Of a DNA stretch of 64,000 nucleotides, positions 13,401-55,199 are shown one piece after another (position 1 is the first letter of the stretch; every line of letters begins with the position of its first letter). The translations under genes and the position numbers were made by a program. The stretch is from Beaufortia kweichowensis (lineage: Eukaryota; Chordata; Actinopteri; Cypriniformes; Gastromyzontidae): NCBI GenBank assembly GCA_019155185.1, contig CM032806.1:16416883-16480882 (forward strand), written 5' to 3'. Under the pieces are notes generated by a model, which saw only the letters and a list, made by a program, of their open reading frames with translations, did not search any database and was not told the DNA's origin.

Positions 13401-14780
13401 GGTCATTCTGCGCACTCGTCTGAAAGTGAAGGTGGTGAAGGAGTGCAGAGAGAATAAGAGAGCGGTGGAGGAGAAGAGTTTGATCGTGACTAAAGACGAA
13501 GCTGAAGCCAGCCATAAAACTATGCACTATCAGGTGTGACAGTAACACACTCATCCACAGCTACAGTTGTCAGCGAAAAGAAGCGTTTTTGTGACGTGAT
13601 GTTCTTTCTGTGTCAGGTTTTGAATGACGTGGTGGTGGACAGAGGTCCGTCTTCATACCTGTCTAATGTGGACCTGTTTCTGGACGGTCATCTCATCACA
13701 ACTGTTCAAGGAGATGGTTAGTGTGCAGTTCAGCGTGACCTTATGACCTGTTGTTACTGGCTTTCTTCCTGTATGGTATGTGTGGAAAGATCAGGCTCGT
13801 GCTGTTTCTTCCTGTTTGATACATTCCTGGAAAGCCTTCGATTACGATCAGTGATCATACGCTCATGGTCAAAAGTCAGTTTCCTGTCGGGATGTTTAAT
13901 ATACTGTATGTTTGTGTGTTAGAATAATGGACCCTGCAGACACACACTATAATAACCCAACATTACCTGTCATCCAGTGAAAATACTGAGAGATATTAAG
14001 ACTTAAATGAAGATGTTTGCCTCCTGTTTTCTAAACCTCATATAAAACAGTTTGCATGTCTTGAGATAATTGTACCGTTTGTGTGTTTTTGTACGCAGTG
14101 ATAAATGACGTGTGTTTGTGTTCGTGTCAGGTGTGATCGTGTCCACGCCCACAGGAAGTACAGCATACGCTGTTGCAGCAGGTGCATCTATGATCCATCC
14201 CAATGTTCCAGCCACCCTGATCACACCCATCTGCCCTCACTCGCTCTCCTTCAGACCCATCATAGTGCCCGCCGGTGTCGAGCTGAAGGTAAACGCATCA
14301 CACGGCTCATCCGCTGTGGCCGTGACCACACGCAGACACTCACTCTGTCTCTCATGTTAGATCATGCTGTGTCGCGATGCCAGAAATACAGCTTGGGTGT
14401 CTCTCGACGGCAGAAAACGTCAGGAGATCTCTCATGGAGACAGGTGTGTAACTGACACTGTGTGTCGTGATGACATCACCACTTTGCATGAGAGCTTTGT
14501 AACTTTGTAAGCAAAAAAAGCAAGTGGTTGTTATGACATCTTCATCAAATGTTCTTCCTCTTTGGAATGATGAACATCGTGTTGATTTGATACCTGAAGC
14601 ATGTAAGGTCATTGATAAATCTCTCTTCCTCCCAGTATTACCATCACTACGTCCTGCTTCCCTGTTCCCTCCATGTGTTTCCGTGATCCCATGAATGACT
14701 GGTTTGAGAGTTTGGCTCAGTGTTTGCACTGGAACGTCCGTAAGAAACAGAGTCATCTGAGTTCTGAAGAGGAAGACTGA
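7422..14780 (+). CDS. nadk: NAD kinase (cytosolic type), complete, 11 coding exons
   Basis: Phosphorylates NAD+ with ATP to make NADP+, the entry point of the cytosolic NADPH pool. Exons, all GT-AG and in phase: 7422-7585, 10072-10155, 11594-11723, 11805-11913, 12695-12780, 13033-13135, 13391-13533, 13617-13716, 14131-14288, 14361-14443, 14636-14780; 1305 nt, 434 aa plus TGA (human about 446 aa). The nucleotide-binding GGDGTLLYASSLF is at about 178-190 and STPTGSTAY at about 311-319. The usual LNE motif reads LND (275-277). The N-terminus has YCCSAC and a Ser-rich stretch, as in vertebrate NADK; the C-terminus is the conserved DWFESLAQCLHWNVRKK. The start is the ATG right at the exon border, preceded by a non-coding exon. 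The mitochondrial paralogue NADK2 is excluded by this N-terminus and by the high match to NADK throughout. Confidence 0.95.
9467..9708. mobile_element. piggyBac-type MITE in nadk intron
   Basis: Terminal inverted repeats AGGGATAATTCA at 9471 and AACTATCCCT ending 9704, flanked by TTAA at 9467-9470 and 9705-9708. The interior has the stem of inverted pieces around 'AACACAAAA' typical of this abundant fish family. Non-coding. Confidence 0.75.
10609..11365. mobile_element. DNA-transposon/MITE remnant split by a SINE
   Basis: The left end reads GGCCCTGTTTACACCTG at 10609. The right part (about 11290-11365) contains CACCAGGTGTTAATGGGAAC and a GTCCACTTGTGATCCGAT block that is an inverted, diverged match to the left side. 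The SINE at 10951-11130 sits inside. Boundaries on the right are uncertain. Confidence 0.45.
10951..11130 (+). repeat. tRNA-derived SINE (HE1/V-SINE-like)
   Basis: The tRNA-like head has an A-box region TAGTCTAGTGGTTAGAG (10960-10976) and a perfect B box GGTTCGATTCC (10989-10999). The body contains GAGCAAGACGCCTCACCCC. The 3' tail (GCTTTGGATAAAAGCGTCTG) is the tail shared by fish SINEs and their partner LINEs. It is in nadk intron 2, same strand as the gene. It is not a tRNA gene. Confidence 0.8.
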
Positions 14781-14949
14781 TAACATTCAACAAAACTCTA
14801 CTTCCTGTTTTAAACAGTACTCTCTTTTCTCTGCCATTCTTGCTCCGTGTTGGGTCACACGCGCCGAGTATTAATCTCTCATTTAACAGAAACCATTCAG
14901 AAGAAGTGATGATTTGTCGAGTTACTACAGTGTGCGTTTACAGCAAAAG

Positions 14950-14991
<42 letters not shown>

Positions 14992-17680
14992 TTTTTCTTG
15001 TAAATCTCAAGGGCTATTGTCATTACATTTTATATTTGTTATTCAGTTATTTTCCTGTATTATATAAAAATAATTGCTGTACAACGAACACTTGTCATTA
15101 TGTATGAATACTCGGGGGATTTCGGGGAGATTTTGCAGTATGGTAAGAACTGGTGAATGTGTATTAGTAATGAGTAAATGATAATGAGCAGATATAACAA
15201 GCTTAGTTTTATGCAAAATGCCATTTGTATTTATTTCTTTGAGGTTTCATCTGGAGCTGATATCACTTTCATTCATTACTGTGTACAGTAGGGTGTGTTG
15301 TCAGGTTTTGACTGACAACATCATTTATAGACTTACAGCAATAAGTGAATTTTGTGCCTTATATGTCACATCGAGCGCTGCATCAACATGTCATCATTCA
15401 GGGAAAATATTCTCTTAGGCTGTATTTATTTATAATGTACAAATGACATATCTACAGTTGTTTTTCACCATTGTATCGTTTGTATTGATGTCTTACAAGT
15501 TTCACAGTACATTACTGTACAATCTGTCCATTCCAGGTATGAAAGAATTTAATTTTGTAAACAAATGTCAATAAGGTTTCAGTGTATTTTTGTTTATTTG
15601 TGCTATCATCAATGATAATAATAACAATTACATACAAAGTTTCCTAACATCACTGTTCAGGTGCAGTTTTTCTTTGAAGAATGAGCTCTTGTGTGTAGTT
15701 TAAACTGCTGGTCACCCGCAGAGACGACGAGAACAGAGATAGGAGAACAGAACTTCACAGGTAAATCAGTCAATTATAATTACAAATGCATGAAAGAGCA
15801 CGCTTGATGTGAGCGCTTTCAAAGCAACATGTATTATAGGTATGTATGTATAGAGAAGCATCAAAAAGCACTCATTTATTTCATCTGTTCAGCAGAATAA
15901 ATGCAGAGAACAGGCGAGAGATGTATGAAAGACTGTAGGATTCTCAAGTGAAGACGTGTGAAAGACACGTTTCTGTTTAATGTGTTATGCAGTAAAAGAT
16001 CTACATTGGAGGGATTATTGATAGCTTCTTACTGTATTATAAACACAAAGAAAGACCGTTATAAATATCTTAATGTTAAACAAATCATAAAGTGCATTAA
16101 GATCATAAATGTCTAAAAAACATACCTGATATATTATTGTTGTTTTTACCTGTCATGAGTGCTTGATGCAGAGAATGAGCGTCTGAAGCTCTGCGTCTTT
16201 TACGTCTGTATGGAGATTTTAGCTGCTTGTGGATTTTGGTCAAAATCAAACCTGAAGAGAGAAGATCTATAGAGTCCATGATCGCTCTTTCAGATCTCAT
16301 GACACACAGGTGGTCCTGTCATTTACATTTCTGCATTTGACAGACACTTTAGTCCAAAGTGACTTTAGATGAAAATGACTTTGTTTTGTGTGTTCTCTGT
16401 GAATCAAATCTATGAGCTTTGCTGTGCTAGTAGAAGCTCTCGAGATACAACTGATCTGTACGCAACCTTATTTTTGCAGCATTTTACAGTTTTTCTCAAT
16501 CAGTTTGACACATTTCTCCAAATGAACATAGTAACAATAATTAACACAGCAAACTAAATACAGTTCAGTATTTACTGCATAATGAAGCGCTGCAGTTTAT
16601 TCTATTAATGCATTTATCAAGAGTAACATCACATCAAAACTAAATGTGAGTTCACTGTTGGTTTAATAAGAATTTCAGCTGTACGTACACAAATACATGA
16701 ATGAAATCATTCTTTTTGTGTGTTTTTTTGTATAACAAAGTTTAGTTTATATAAGTTTAGTTGTATAAGGTATGAGTTTTCACATGAAAATAAAGAAATG
16801 TACTGCAATCATTGTGTCTCTATCCATGACTTTATTGATCTAAATCACAACCATCTCACCTGTTTCCTCTTCCACTGATCTTCATCCTCTACCCACTCCA
16901 CCAGCTCTTCTCTTTACCCTTCTCAATCTGTCTCTTGATCCTTTTTCTTTTCTCCTTTTATAATTGTTGTAATTGAGAAAAAATGGTCAACAATTCAGAA
17001 ATCTGCATATATTGTGTTGTTTGTATTACTAACTCAGCATTTATCAATTTGGGGCTAATTGAGAACATACCAAGTGCAACTGAAATTAACAAATGAAGGC
17101 GTTTAGTTTGTTGTGTTTGGAAAAGTGTTACATATATTTTTGTGATTTGCGTAAAAGTTGCAATTGTCTTTTCTTGATATATTAAAGTTTTGGTTGGCTG
17201 TTTGAACTATTGTGAAAACTTTTGAGAATTTTGTGCAGAGTGTTTTGAAAAAATTAGAAATGTGATTTGTAATTTGTATAAAATGACTGAAAACTTGGAA
17301 TCTGTTTAGAACAATTACAAAGTGTTTAGATCGCTGTGTTAACTGTTTTGAGAGCTGAGTTTATCAGCATAACACAAGTACTCGATAAAAGAACAGCATT
17401 TCTAAGTCAAAGCAAAAGAAAGTGAGTGTTTGACATGTGAGATGATTAATTATTATACCAGTTTGGAATATTAAGTGAGTTTTGTGCTGAATCTCAAAAT
17501 TAAACATCGTCTGAATGGAACGACATGCTGATCAGAGCAGATTTTTCGGACCGATGGAGAAGCTCTCCTTTAATGATAAAGGAAGCGTTTGCTGTAGACG
17601 TCCACTCAAGAAGAAGAATCTGAAGTAATAATAATGATTAAAGGATAAACATCATGTCAAAACATAACAGTTCCAGTCAT
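14781..17680. other. intergenic region between convergent nadk and bsn
   Basis: Holds the nadk 3'UTR, with a (CT)n tract at 14954-14988 and a possible AATAAA at 16789-16794. A short SINE-tail fragment lies near 16320-16370. A minus-strand stretch 16160-16251 has an acceptor, a donor and an open frame but no recognisable product. Nothing else is supported. Confidence 0.4.
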
Positions 17681-17694
17681 TTTTAAATCCTCTT

Positions 17695-20589
17695 TTTATT
17701 ATTTTCCTGATTAAATTGTATTATTTCTTTCATCACATAACATGACATGTTACATCAAGCTTACTACAGGTTTACACTGAAACAAACAGGAAGTTTACAA
17801 TGACTATATGAAATCATTCACAACAGTGAATGTAACATTAATTTCCATGTGTTTCAAGTTTTCACCTATTTTCTTTTCTTTTTTGTTTTGTTTTTTCCAA
17901 AATACATATCTTCATGTAAATGTTCCATCCACAAATCATATGGAAGCCACTTTCATTCTTTTATCTTTTTTTTAGAAGAAGCTGTTTTTTCAGCATTAAC
18001 AAACACAAGTGAGTTATGTAGACTAAAAACTGTTTACATTTCCAAACAGTCCACAAGCCAACCACATACACAGTGTGATTTATTACATTATTGATGTTCC
18101 CTCGCAGGTGCGTTTATGTCATGAACCTATAACCTACACAAAACAATAGTCATATTAGTTTTTTTTTTTTGGTGAAAATGTTGGATTGGGTAGGTGCTGC
18201 TTAAGGCCCATCATGCACTTACGAGATCATTTCAAAAGCAAACTAAACGTCTTCTTTATGACATAGTGACAACAATCTGTTTTGCGTCTGGTATTTCTTG
18301 TGCCGTCTGACTGTGTGAATGAATGAAACGCACGGGTGATGACAGATGTTCTGGTTTCCCTGACACGCATCACAGTCAAAAGCCCCAATGGATCAAAACC
18401 TATAGGGTGTTAATGGCTTTCTCGTTATTGTAAATCAGCCCTTGATCTCTGCATATATCTCCCTCCGGTGTGCATGAACGCTATGCTTTCCTGAGGTGAA
18501 AAGATCAAACACAAAAAGCATTGAGATGAGGGACACAATCAGTGTCATTCCCCTCATGACAGCTAATACTGTAAATATTGCCACTCATCATCATCATCAT
18601 CATCATCATCATCTGTCAGTCTGTTGGCAGTGTGGCGTGTACAGTAGGTGCTGTACAGTGCTACATTATCTAACTGCTCTCTTATATACTTTTCCATATA
18701 CATTCTTATCAATTTACATCATTTATACTATATGATTCTATTTATTTGTTTAATAAAATATTTTTCTTTTCATTTCTGTATAGTCATAATGTAATATAAA
18801 TATAATTTGACAGATATGTGATTAGCTGTAGACCGTGTTGTGCCGGGTTCCTCTGAACACAGATAGGGCAAACACAGAAAGGCTCCGTATTTCATTGTAT
18901 TTCTCAAATGTAAACGTCCTCATCTGGCTTTATAGTTTTTTTGTAGTTTGTGATATGATCTATTCGTGATTATTGCACAAACAAGCGGCATGAAAGATGC
19001 TAACACCCATCAGACCGCGTGTCCTCCAGCTATCAACAAGCATCTGTGGGGCGTGAGGAATGATGATGCTCTTTATATCTGTCACTACGGCTAATTTACA
19101 TTTGTTAAACGGCTCCATTACAAAACGGTGTTAAGAAAATACCACAGAATGAAAAACATGCCATAAACATGAGAAAGAAAACATCCGTTTGTATTAATTA
19201 TTTACATTAGCTTCTCATTTACAAACACGTCAGTCACCTAATAATCTTTTTAAACTACTATATAGTTTTTCTCAGACTTATTTTTGTCGTAATACTCAGA
19301 CAACTATTTTTCTCCAGTGAGAAAATAATTGCATAGAAGGTGTGAAAAAGTCGATTCCAACCGGATGTTTTGTGTCTGATTGTTGATCAGATTTCTTTGG
19401 AATGATAACAAATCTAGATGCATACATACACGCGCACATCCAAAATCATCCGCACATATCATTAGAACAGATACTGGAGCAATATCAAGATTTTTTTTTT
19501 TTTGTCCAGGACATGCACTCACATTCCACTAAGCAGTTTTCTTATCTCTTCTTCATTTTTACTTATTAAAAAATCTCTTAAAACAAATCATGGCTTTGAC
19601 ACCTAATGTTATTACAAGAGACTGGGCATCACGTTCTCCTGAACCTTACAGAGATATTATAGATTTACAAACAGATACACTTGTCTGACCACTACTGTAA
19701 AAACATCCAACAATTGTGCTCTTTACTTACTGACCGCCATCCACTATTGCTATTGATTTGAATCGAATAAAAAACAAAACAAGTAACAGATGGCTTCGAG
19801 CAAATAAAGAAAAACAACTAGAATAAAACAACAACTGGGAATTCAAAAATAAAAATAAACTTTTCGGCTCATATTTTGGCCTTCTATGTACAAACGATGT
19901 GGAAAAAAATAGAGATTATGAATATAAAAATATGCAGCAAGGCGACAATTGGACAAGAAAACGAAAAATAATGCACAATATATCAGTAAAATCTACCAAT
20001 AAAGTCTCGCCATTATTAGCCCATCTGAAGCCTGAGGACGATTCATTAATATTTTGAAACAAACAATAAAGAAGTAAAACCTGACTGATGTCTTATGTCA
20101 TGATCTCATTCCAAGTCCTTGAATTCCTTTTGTCCTTCTGGTCATATTCTCTCTGTAAATCCTCACAGTCACTCTCATTGATATATGAAACAGTGTAAGG
20201 TCTTGGATTACATGCATTCCGAGTCCACTTTACACGTTTATAGCACATAGCAAGAGGAAAGAACAAAATCACAAAACCAAATAGGATCTTTTTTTTCTAT
20301 TCTGGAATGTTGAGTTAAAGGATTTAGCATAGAGACGTGTGTGTGTCTTTCCTTTTTTTTATCTTTTTCAAAACAAAAATGGAGGTTCTAGGAAAGAATT
20401 CTAGGAAAAACCTATGAAGTTATTTGAGTTTCTTTCGTTCCTGAGAGGGGGTGAAGTATAAGAAACATGGAATCACAGTTCTCTGCATCACGCAGCACCT
20501 CAGGTCAATACAACTCATCCATCAGCTGGAGGAAGAGCTTTAGAGACGGCAGTATCTTTGATGAAACAGATACAGAGCTTCCACACAAT
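17695..20589 (-). other. bsn: predicted bsn terminal 3'UTR exon
   Basis: On the minus strand a strong acceptor (TGTCTTTCTCAG, next exon base 20589) faces the donor GTAAGT (21959-21954) that follows the bsn stop exon. No long ORF exists below it. An AATAAA on the minus strand (TTTATT at 17695-17700) is a possible polyadenylation signal; others occur within. A (CAT)n tract lies at about 18583-18612. The extent is an inference from splice signals only. Confidence 0.4.
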
Positions 20590-20789
20590 CTGAGAAAGAC
20601 AATACACACACATTAGAATTCAATCAGGTGCATCTGACAAATATCATTGTTTCATTTACTTTCATACTACTTTCATTTACATTTGTACATTTCTCATTTC
20701 TTCATGGCCAATAAGTGTAGATTCAGTGTAGATGATAATTATAATCCTTATAATCATATATAATCATTCACAATACTGTAAAAATAATC

Positions 20790-21221
20790 ATCTAGATCAG
20801 GGGTCCCCAAACTACGGCCCGCCCACATTTCGACTGGCCCTCTGAACAATGCCAGAGACATACTTTGAAAATTTAATTTTAAAATTTGAATCATATCTGT
20901 ATTTGATTATAAAGGGTGGCTTTCAAACCAAAATTTCCCTTAGTTGTTAACTATTACAATTTCCCTTAGTTATTAACTAAATATTAACATAGCCTAGCTT
21001 AATTATTTGTTAGATTCTCCCACCAATAGAATCGCACATTCAATAAACGTTTCATCGTGATCGAGCAAGTAGAATAAATACATTTAAAATCATAATAGAA
21101 ACTCCACAATAATAGTCACTCTGGCCCATGTAATTTTCTGTGACTGACCCGGCCCCCCATTAAAGAAAGGAACAATAATGTGGCCCTCACAGAAAAAAGT
21201 TTGGGGACCCCTGATCTAAAG
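20790..21221. mobile_element. hAT-type MITE
   Basis: Element 20798-21213 with inverted ends CAGGGGTCCCCAAACT and AGTTTGGGGACCCCTG. It is flanked by ATCTAGAT (20790-20797) and ATCTAAAG (21214-21221), a decayed 8-bp target duplication of the nTCTAGAn type favoured by hAT. It lies in the predicted 3'UTR intron of bsn. Confidence 0.85.
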
Positions 21222-22100
21222 TGTTAAAAGCAAAAGCCAGTCTGCACACTGGACATTATTCTCTCATGAAAGTGTCCGGACATGCTGTATATAACCACTG
21301 GTAAAGTATATCTGAATATCTGAATATTCTGCATTTTTCTAACATTAGACATTAACTACAGTTATTATCAGCATATAATTATATAAATTTCTTGGTATTT
21401 GGTATACCTGTTTGTCCCTAACACCCTCTCCTACTCTTTTTGCTTGAATGAAAACCGAAAGAGCATTTGTGGTGCTTAATGGAAAAGAAATTGTGTTCAA
21501 AACATATTTCATCCAAACATGGAATATCTTTTGGCATTCGCTCACCCTCTCGTCCCTCCAAACATGTATGACTTTCTTTCTTCTGCAGAACAGAAAATGT
21601 TTTGGTTTCATCGCAGCTTATTAGAAGTCACTTCATTAAGAACAAAACAGCAAATGTAAACAGCATATAAAACAGCAGTTAAGACTCCGTGAGCTAGTGG
21701 TTATAATGAAGATGTAAAGCTGCTCACAGTCTGATGTGCAGAAGAAACTGTGTGGATTATGCCGAGCTGAACAGCTGGAGTCCTGTGATTCCACTTCTGA
21801 TTGGCTGAACAGAAAACAATATCAGTTATACTCTACATTCTGCAGTTTTCATGTGTAAAATATATCAGTTAAAATTCTCTTTTCCAGCGGGAGACAGTAC
21901 AACAGCTAATTTATAATTCAATGCATATGAACAAGAGCTGAATTCATTTCTTCACTTACCAGAAGAACCAGATTGCTTCCCTCCCTCTCATTTTCTTGAA
22001 CGATCTTCTTAAGTTAAAACATAAATGAGAAACTTCATAGGTTTTTCCAGTGCAAAGCCTTTCAATGTCCTCTTGATTTTCAGCTTGAGTTTGGTCTTCC

Positions 22101-51779
<29,679 letters not shown>

Positions 51780-51886
51780 GTCTCGATCAATCGAATATAT
51801 CTATATAGATATTTGAATGTTTGTAATCTAGTAAGTAAACGCGATGTGCACGAAGCCGCGTTCAGCGCTGATCTTCCTCCGCCATC

Positions 51887-51934
<48 letters not shown>

Positions 51935-51960
51935 GCGGATTCAGTGGGAGGGGACAGAGA
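51780..51960 (-). promoter_or_regulatory. bsn: bsn 5'UTR / promoter region
   Basis: Immediately upstream of the bsn ATG: CpG-richer sequence from about 51440 to 51880 with several CGCGCG runs, and a (GA)n tract (51891-51932, read on the minus strand) before the ATG. The transcription start cannot be set from sequence. No TATA box is evident. Confidence 0.4.
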
Positions 51961-53145
51961 TTCATCAACTACAGTACACACGCCTCACGTGTACACTATC
52001 GTCATTTATTCATGCACAGTACTTGCTTCTGGTCCAGACTTTTGCTCTGCGTTATACATTTAAACATGCGTTCCTGCGTTTCACACATACTCTATACTGG
52101 GATGTAGATGCACATTGATGATGTTGTGGTGATAAAGCAGGTCAGAAGATTTTCAGAGCTCATAGTAAGATTGTAGGGTGTGCCGCTGGCAGGCCATCAG
52201 AAAAGCTTTTAGTCTTAGTGTTACAGCACCATCACTCTGCTGTATGCTGTGGTCTACTGAATCTAATTAGATAAAGCTATTTCCCGAGCCCATGCTTTGA
52301 GCTACCACAGTGCATTTGCTGATAATACTGCACACGTTCACACACACACACACACGCATGTCTGTGTGACAAAATTCCCTATGAAGAGCTGGTAGTACTT
52401 GAACTGCACACGGTCACTGTGCTGCTGGCACAATGCAGAAACTCAGTTTGAGGTGTCAATGCAGCACATATTTAAAAGATTATATTTTGGCATTTACTGG
52501 AAGAGTAGAGCTCCCGCTGGCTGTGGCACCATGATGGGTCGCCAGCCCTGAACACATCATCAGCACAGCTGAAAGGACAGACAGGAAGGGTGCAGATGGA
52601 AACTGGGTCAAGTGAATGGCTTATAATTCTATACATATCATTCTAAGATTTATACATCTGTAATGAATAAATTGATCACCTTCAGCTTGAAAATACAGCT
52701 TGCTAATAATATCTGTATCAGAGCTGGTGTGGAGCTTTTAACACATTACAGGGACTTGGAGGGCTCCATGTGTCAAAAATGATTTATTGCCTTTTCATGA
52801 AACTCTCTCCAGTACAAATAGCAGAAATAGCCTTGAACTGAATGTAGGGATGCCTTTAAAATAGGAACATGTTTGTGTTCGTCTGTGTAATCTGTGTTGT
52901 AAAATTTTAGGGACATTTAAGTCTGAAGCCAGAGTAGTGTCACAACACAACTCATGCTTGTGGCTCACTGTGACACTTTTCTCTTTTTTTTGGAACATCG
53001 AGTGACAGAAACATCGAAAGCAAAAGATTTCTCAGTAGTCATTGATGTTTGGGTTTTCTTATACAGACAAATAATACAACATAATCACACACAACACAAC
53101 ACATATAAGACATTATTATAAACAGTTTTTTTTAGGATTCATAAT
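51961..53145. other. intergenic upstream of bsn
   Basis: No gene, RNA gene or clear transposon recognised. A short (CA)n lies at about 52339-52354. Confidence 0.4.
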
Positions 53146-53709
53146 ATTTTGTAACGGGTACGCTGGGCTCCAAAGCTACACCTCCACAGCACTTTTTCTC
53201 TTTTTTATAACTCCACCTCTCCCTATATTCACGCACACCTTTCTGTCTGGCCTCAACAAGAGTCTTCAGTGATCATCATTCTTTGTTTTTTCCTCACTCA
53301 TCATACAATTGACACCTGTGTAAGAGGTGCGTGCTCCATTCATTCCTATGTGTAAAAGAGACATTCGTTCTGTTATCCACTGTGTTTGGATGAATGTAAA
53401 TAAACCTTTGACTGAACAAACCGTATGAACTCCAGATCTGTTTGCAGCAGATAATGTCCATCAAGCTCTCACCACTTCAGAGTCTGCTCCAACACAACCC
53501 CCACCTCATGGTCAACCCAGCACCCTACTCGTGCTCTGCAGAGGACTGCAATGGCTTTTACTCCCATTTTTACCACTAAATGAGACAAAACTGCTTTTGT
53601 CATCTCATGCTTTATGTAATTCCCTATTCCAGTGGCCCACCATTTTAAAAAAATACAGTCCTCCCAGTTCAATCACCCTCCAGTTTCTATTCCTCCAGAA
53701 CAAGACTCA

Positions 53710-53919
53710 CTCTAGACCAGGGATGGGCAAACTGGGTCCTGGAGGGCCGCTGTCCTGCAAAGTTTAGCTCCAGCTTGCCTCAACACACCTGCTTCAAAGT
53801 TTCTTGTATGCCTAATTAGACCTTGATTAGCTGGTTCAGGTGTGTTTAATTGGGGTTGGAACTAAACTCTGCAGGACAGCGGCCCTCCAGGACCGAATTT
53901 TCCCATCCCTACTCTAGAC
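53710..53919. mobile_element. hAT MITE nested in the Gypsy remnant
   Basis: Element 53718-53911 (194 bp), nearly palindromic: CAGGGATGGGCAAACT and GGTCCTGGAGGGCCGCTGTC on the left mirror GACAGCGGCCCTCCAGGACC and CCCATCCCTA on the right. Perfect 8-bp target duplications CTCTAGAC flank it at 53710-53717 and 53912-53919. Confidence 0.9.
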
Positions 53920-54210
53920 TCTTATGTCTTTACTGTGCTGCCGAATGGCATGTCATTGCTATGCGTCCCGCTCAATGTCCTTGGCCATTGGCAAGTCATA
54001 TAGCCTGCCGTAAAGACTGCTGCTGATGTATCCATCTCTGTTACAGCCCTTATCAAATCTGGGTCAGCGTGCAACTTCATATCCAGAGAACTCTGCATGT
54101 GGCCTGGCTTGGGTTTTTCTTGAGATTGGCAGCAAAGTCCAACCAATACTGGAGCCTCTCTCGAGTCAGAGAGACATATGACACAGTGCAAGTCCAGTAA
54201 GTCCAAATAC

Positions 54211-54396
54211 CAGTGGTCTCAAACTTTAATTCCTGGTGTCCAGCAGAGTTCAGCTCCAACACACCTGCTCTGTAAGTTTCCAGTAATCCTGAAGATCTTG
54301 ATTGGCTGGATCAGTTGCGTTTAATTAGAGTTGGATGTAAACTATGCAGGGCAGTGGCCGTCCAGTAACTGAGTTTGAGACCTCTGTCCTGGCAGT
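54211..54396. mobile_element. second hAT MITE nested in the Gypsy remnant
   Basis: Inverted ends CAGTGGTCTCAAACT (54211) and GTTTGAGACCTCTG (ending about 54387). The interior is related to the previous element (CTCCAACACACCTGCTCTG). It splits the protease region from the protease-RT linker. No target duplication is recognisable. Confidence 0.7.
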
Positions 54397-54890
54397 TACA
54401 GGTCTACAACAGACAGTTCTTGAGTCCTTTGAACTTTTGGTTCTGGAAAGTGCTACTACGGGTATTCTGCTAGGACAACCCATCCAACACAGCCCCATGA
54501 TCTTCTGGTCATCTGGAAACGTTTTAAAGCAGGGTGGTCAATGTTTTCCTGGTTGCTTCCTTCCTGGTTCCAAGCCCTTCTCAGTCTGTAGAACCTCCAC
54601 AGAAAGCCCCATAGACTACCAGTCTGTAGAAATTCATGTCTTCCACCAAAAGCCAACAAGCCTCCAACTCCCTCCCCATAGACCATGGGACTGTGCGATC
54701 AATCTCATTCTGGGTGAGCCAGTGCCTCGTGCTAAACTCAATCCAATGTCTGTCCCTGAACTAAAGGTCAAGTTGGAGTACGTCCAGGACGCTTCACAAC
54801 AGGGATGCATCTGTCCTTTCACTGCTGCATCAAGCATCATCTTTATGGCTAAGAAGAATGGAGGCTTAAGACCCTGTATAGACTACTGAG

Positions 54891-55195
54891 AACTAAAACC
54901 CTCCTCCCCGCCGTGCACTCTCAACGCTCAGAGAGGCTGTATTTGTATTGTGTGTTGCATCAAGCCATGACTATGAGAACGTCTGTGGATACTTGTCTCG
55001 TCTATGACGCTTCTGTAAAGAAATTTCATCTCAACAAGCGTTATATTTCTGGTTAATTAAAGGACCAATAAAACAAACTCCTACCAACGTTTTCATGTGT
55101 GGCTGACTGATTCTAAAATCTGATAAAGACTTGAAAGTGACTGAACAGAGCAGCATTTTACCATGATTGGCTTTAAAATTCCAAGAAGAAAATAA
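54891..55195. other. intergenic between Gypsy remnant and dcaf1 3' end
   Basis: About 300 bases with no recognisable feature. Confidence 0.4.
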
Positions 55196-55199
55196 TCAC

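Larger units (their letters stand above)
53148..54890 (+). mobile_element. Ty3/Gypsy retrotransposon remnant (possible LTR, gag, protease, start of RT)
   Basis: A possible LTR begins TGTAACGGGTACGCTGGG at 53151 and ends near 53420; no second copy was found. Around 53530-53600 are gag traces (EDCNGF). A retropepsin-like SGSACNFISRELC is at about 54055-54095. From 54430 the protease-to-RT linker reads LLVLESATTGILLGQPIQHS. The N-terminal RT block HRPWDCAINLILGEPVPR...AKKNGGLRPCIDY ends at a stop at 54889. The remaining pol is absent. Two hAT MITEs are nested inside. The copy is decayed and non-functional. Confidence 0.7.

Noticed and set aside
18496..18735. Poly-His ORF
   Set aside because: Translation of a CAT repeat in the bsn 3'UTR.
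54344..54889. 181-codon ORF as a host gene
   Set aside because: It begins inside a MITE and its content is Gypsy protease-RT linker and RT start.
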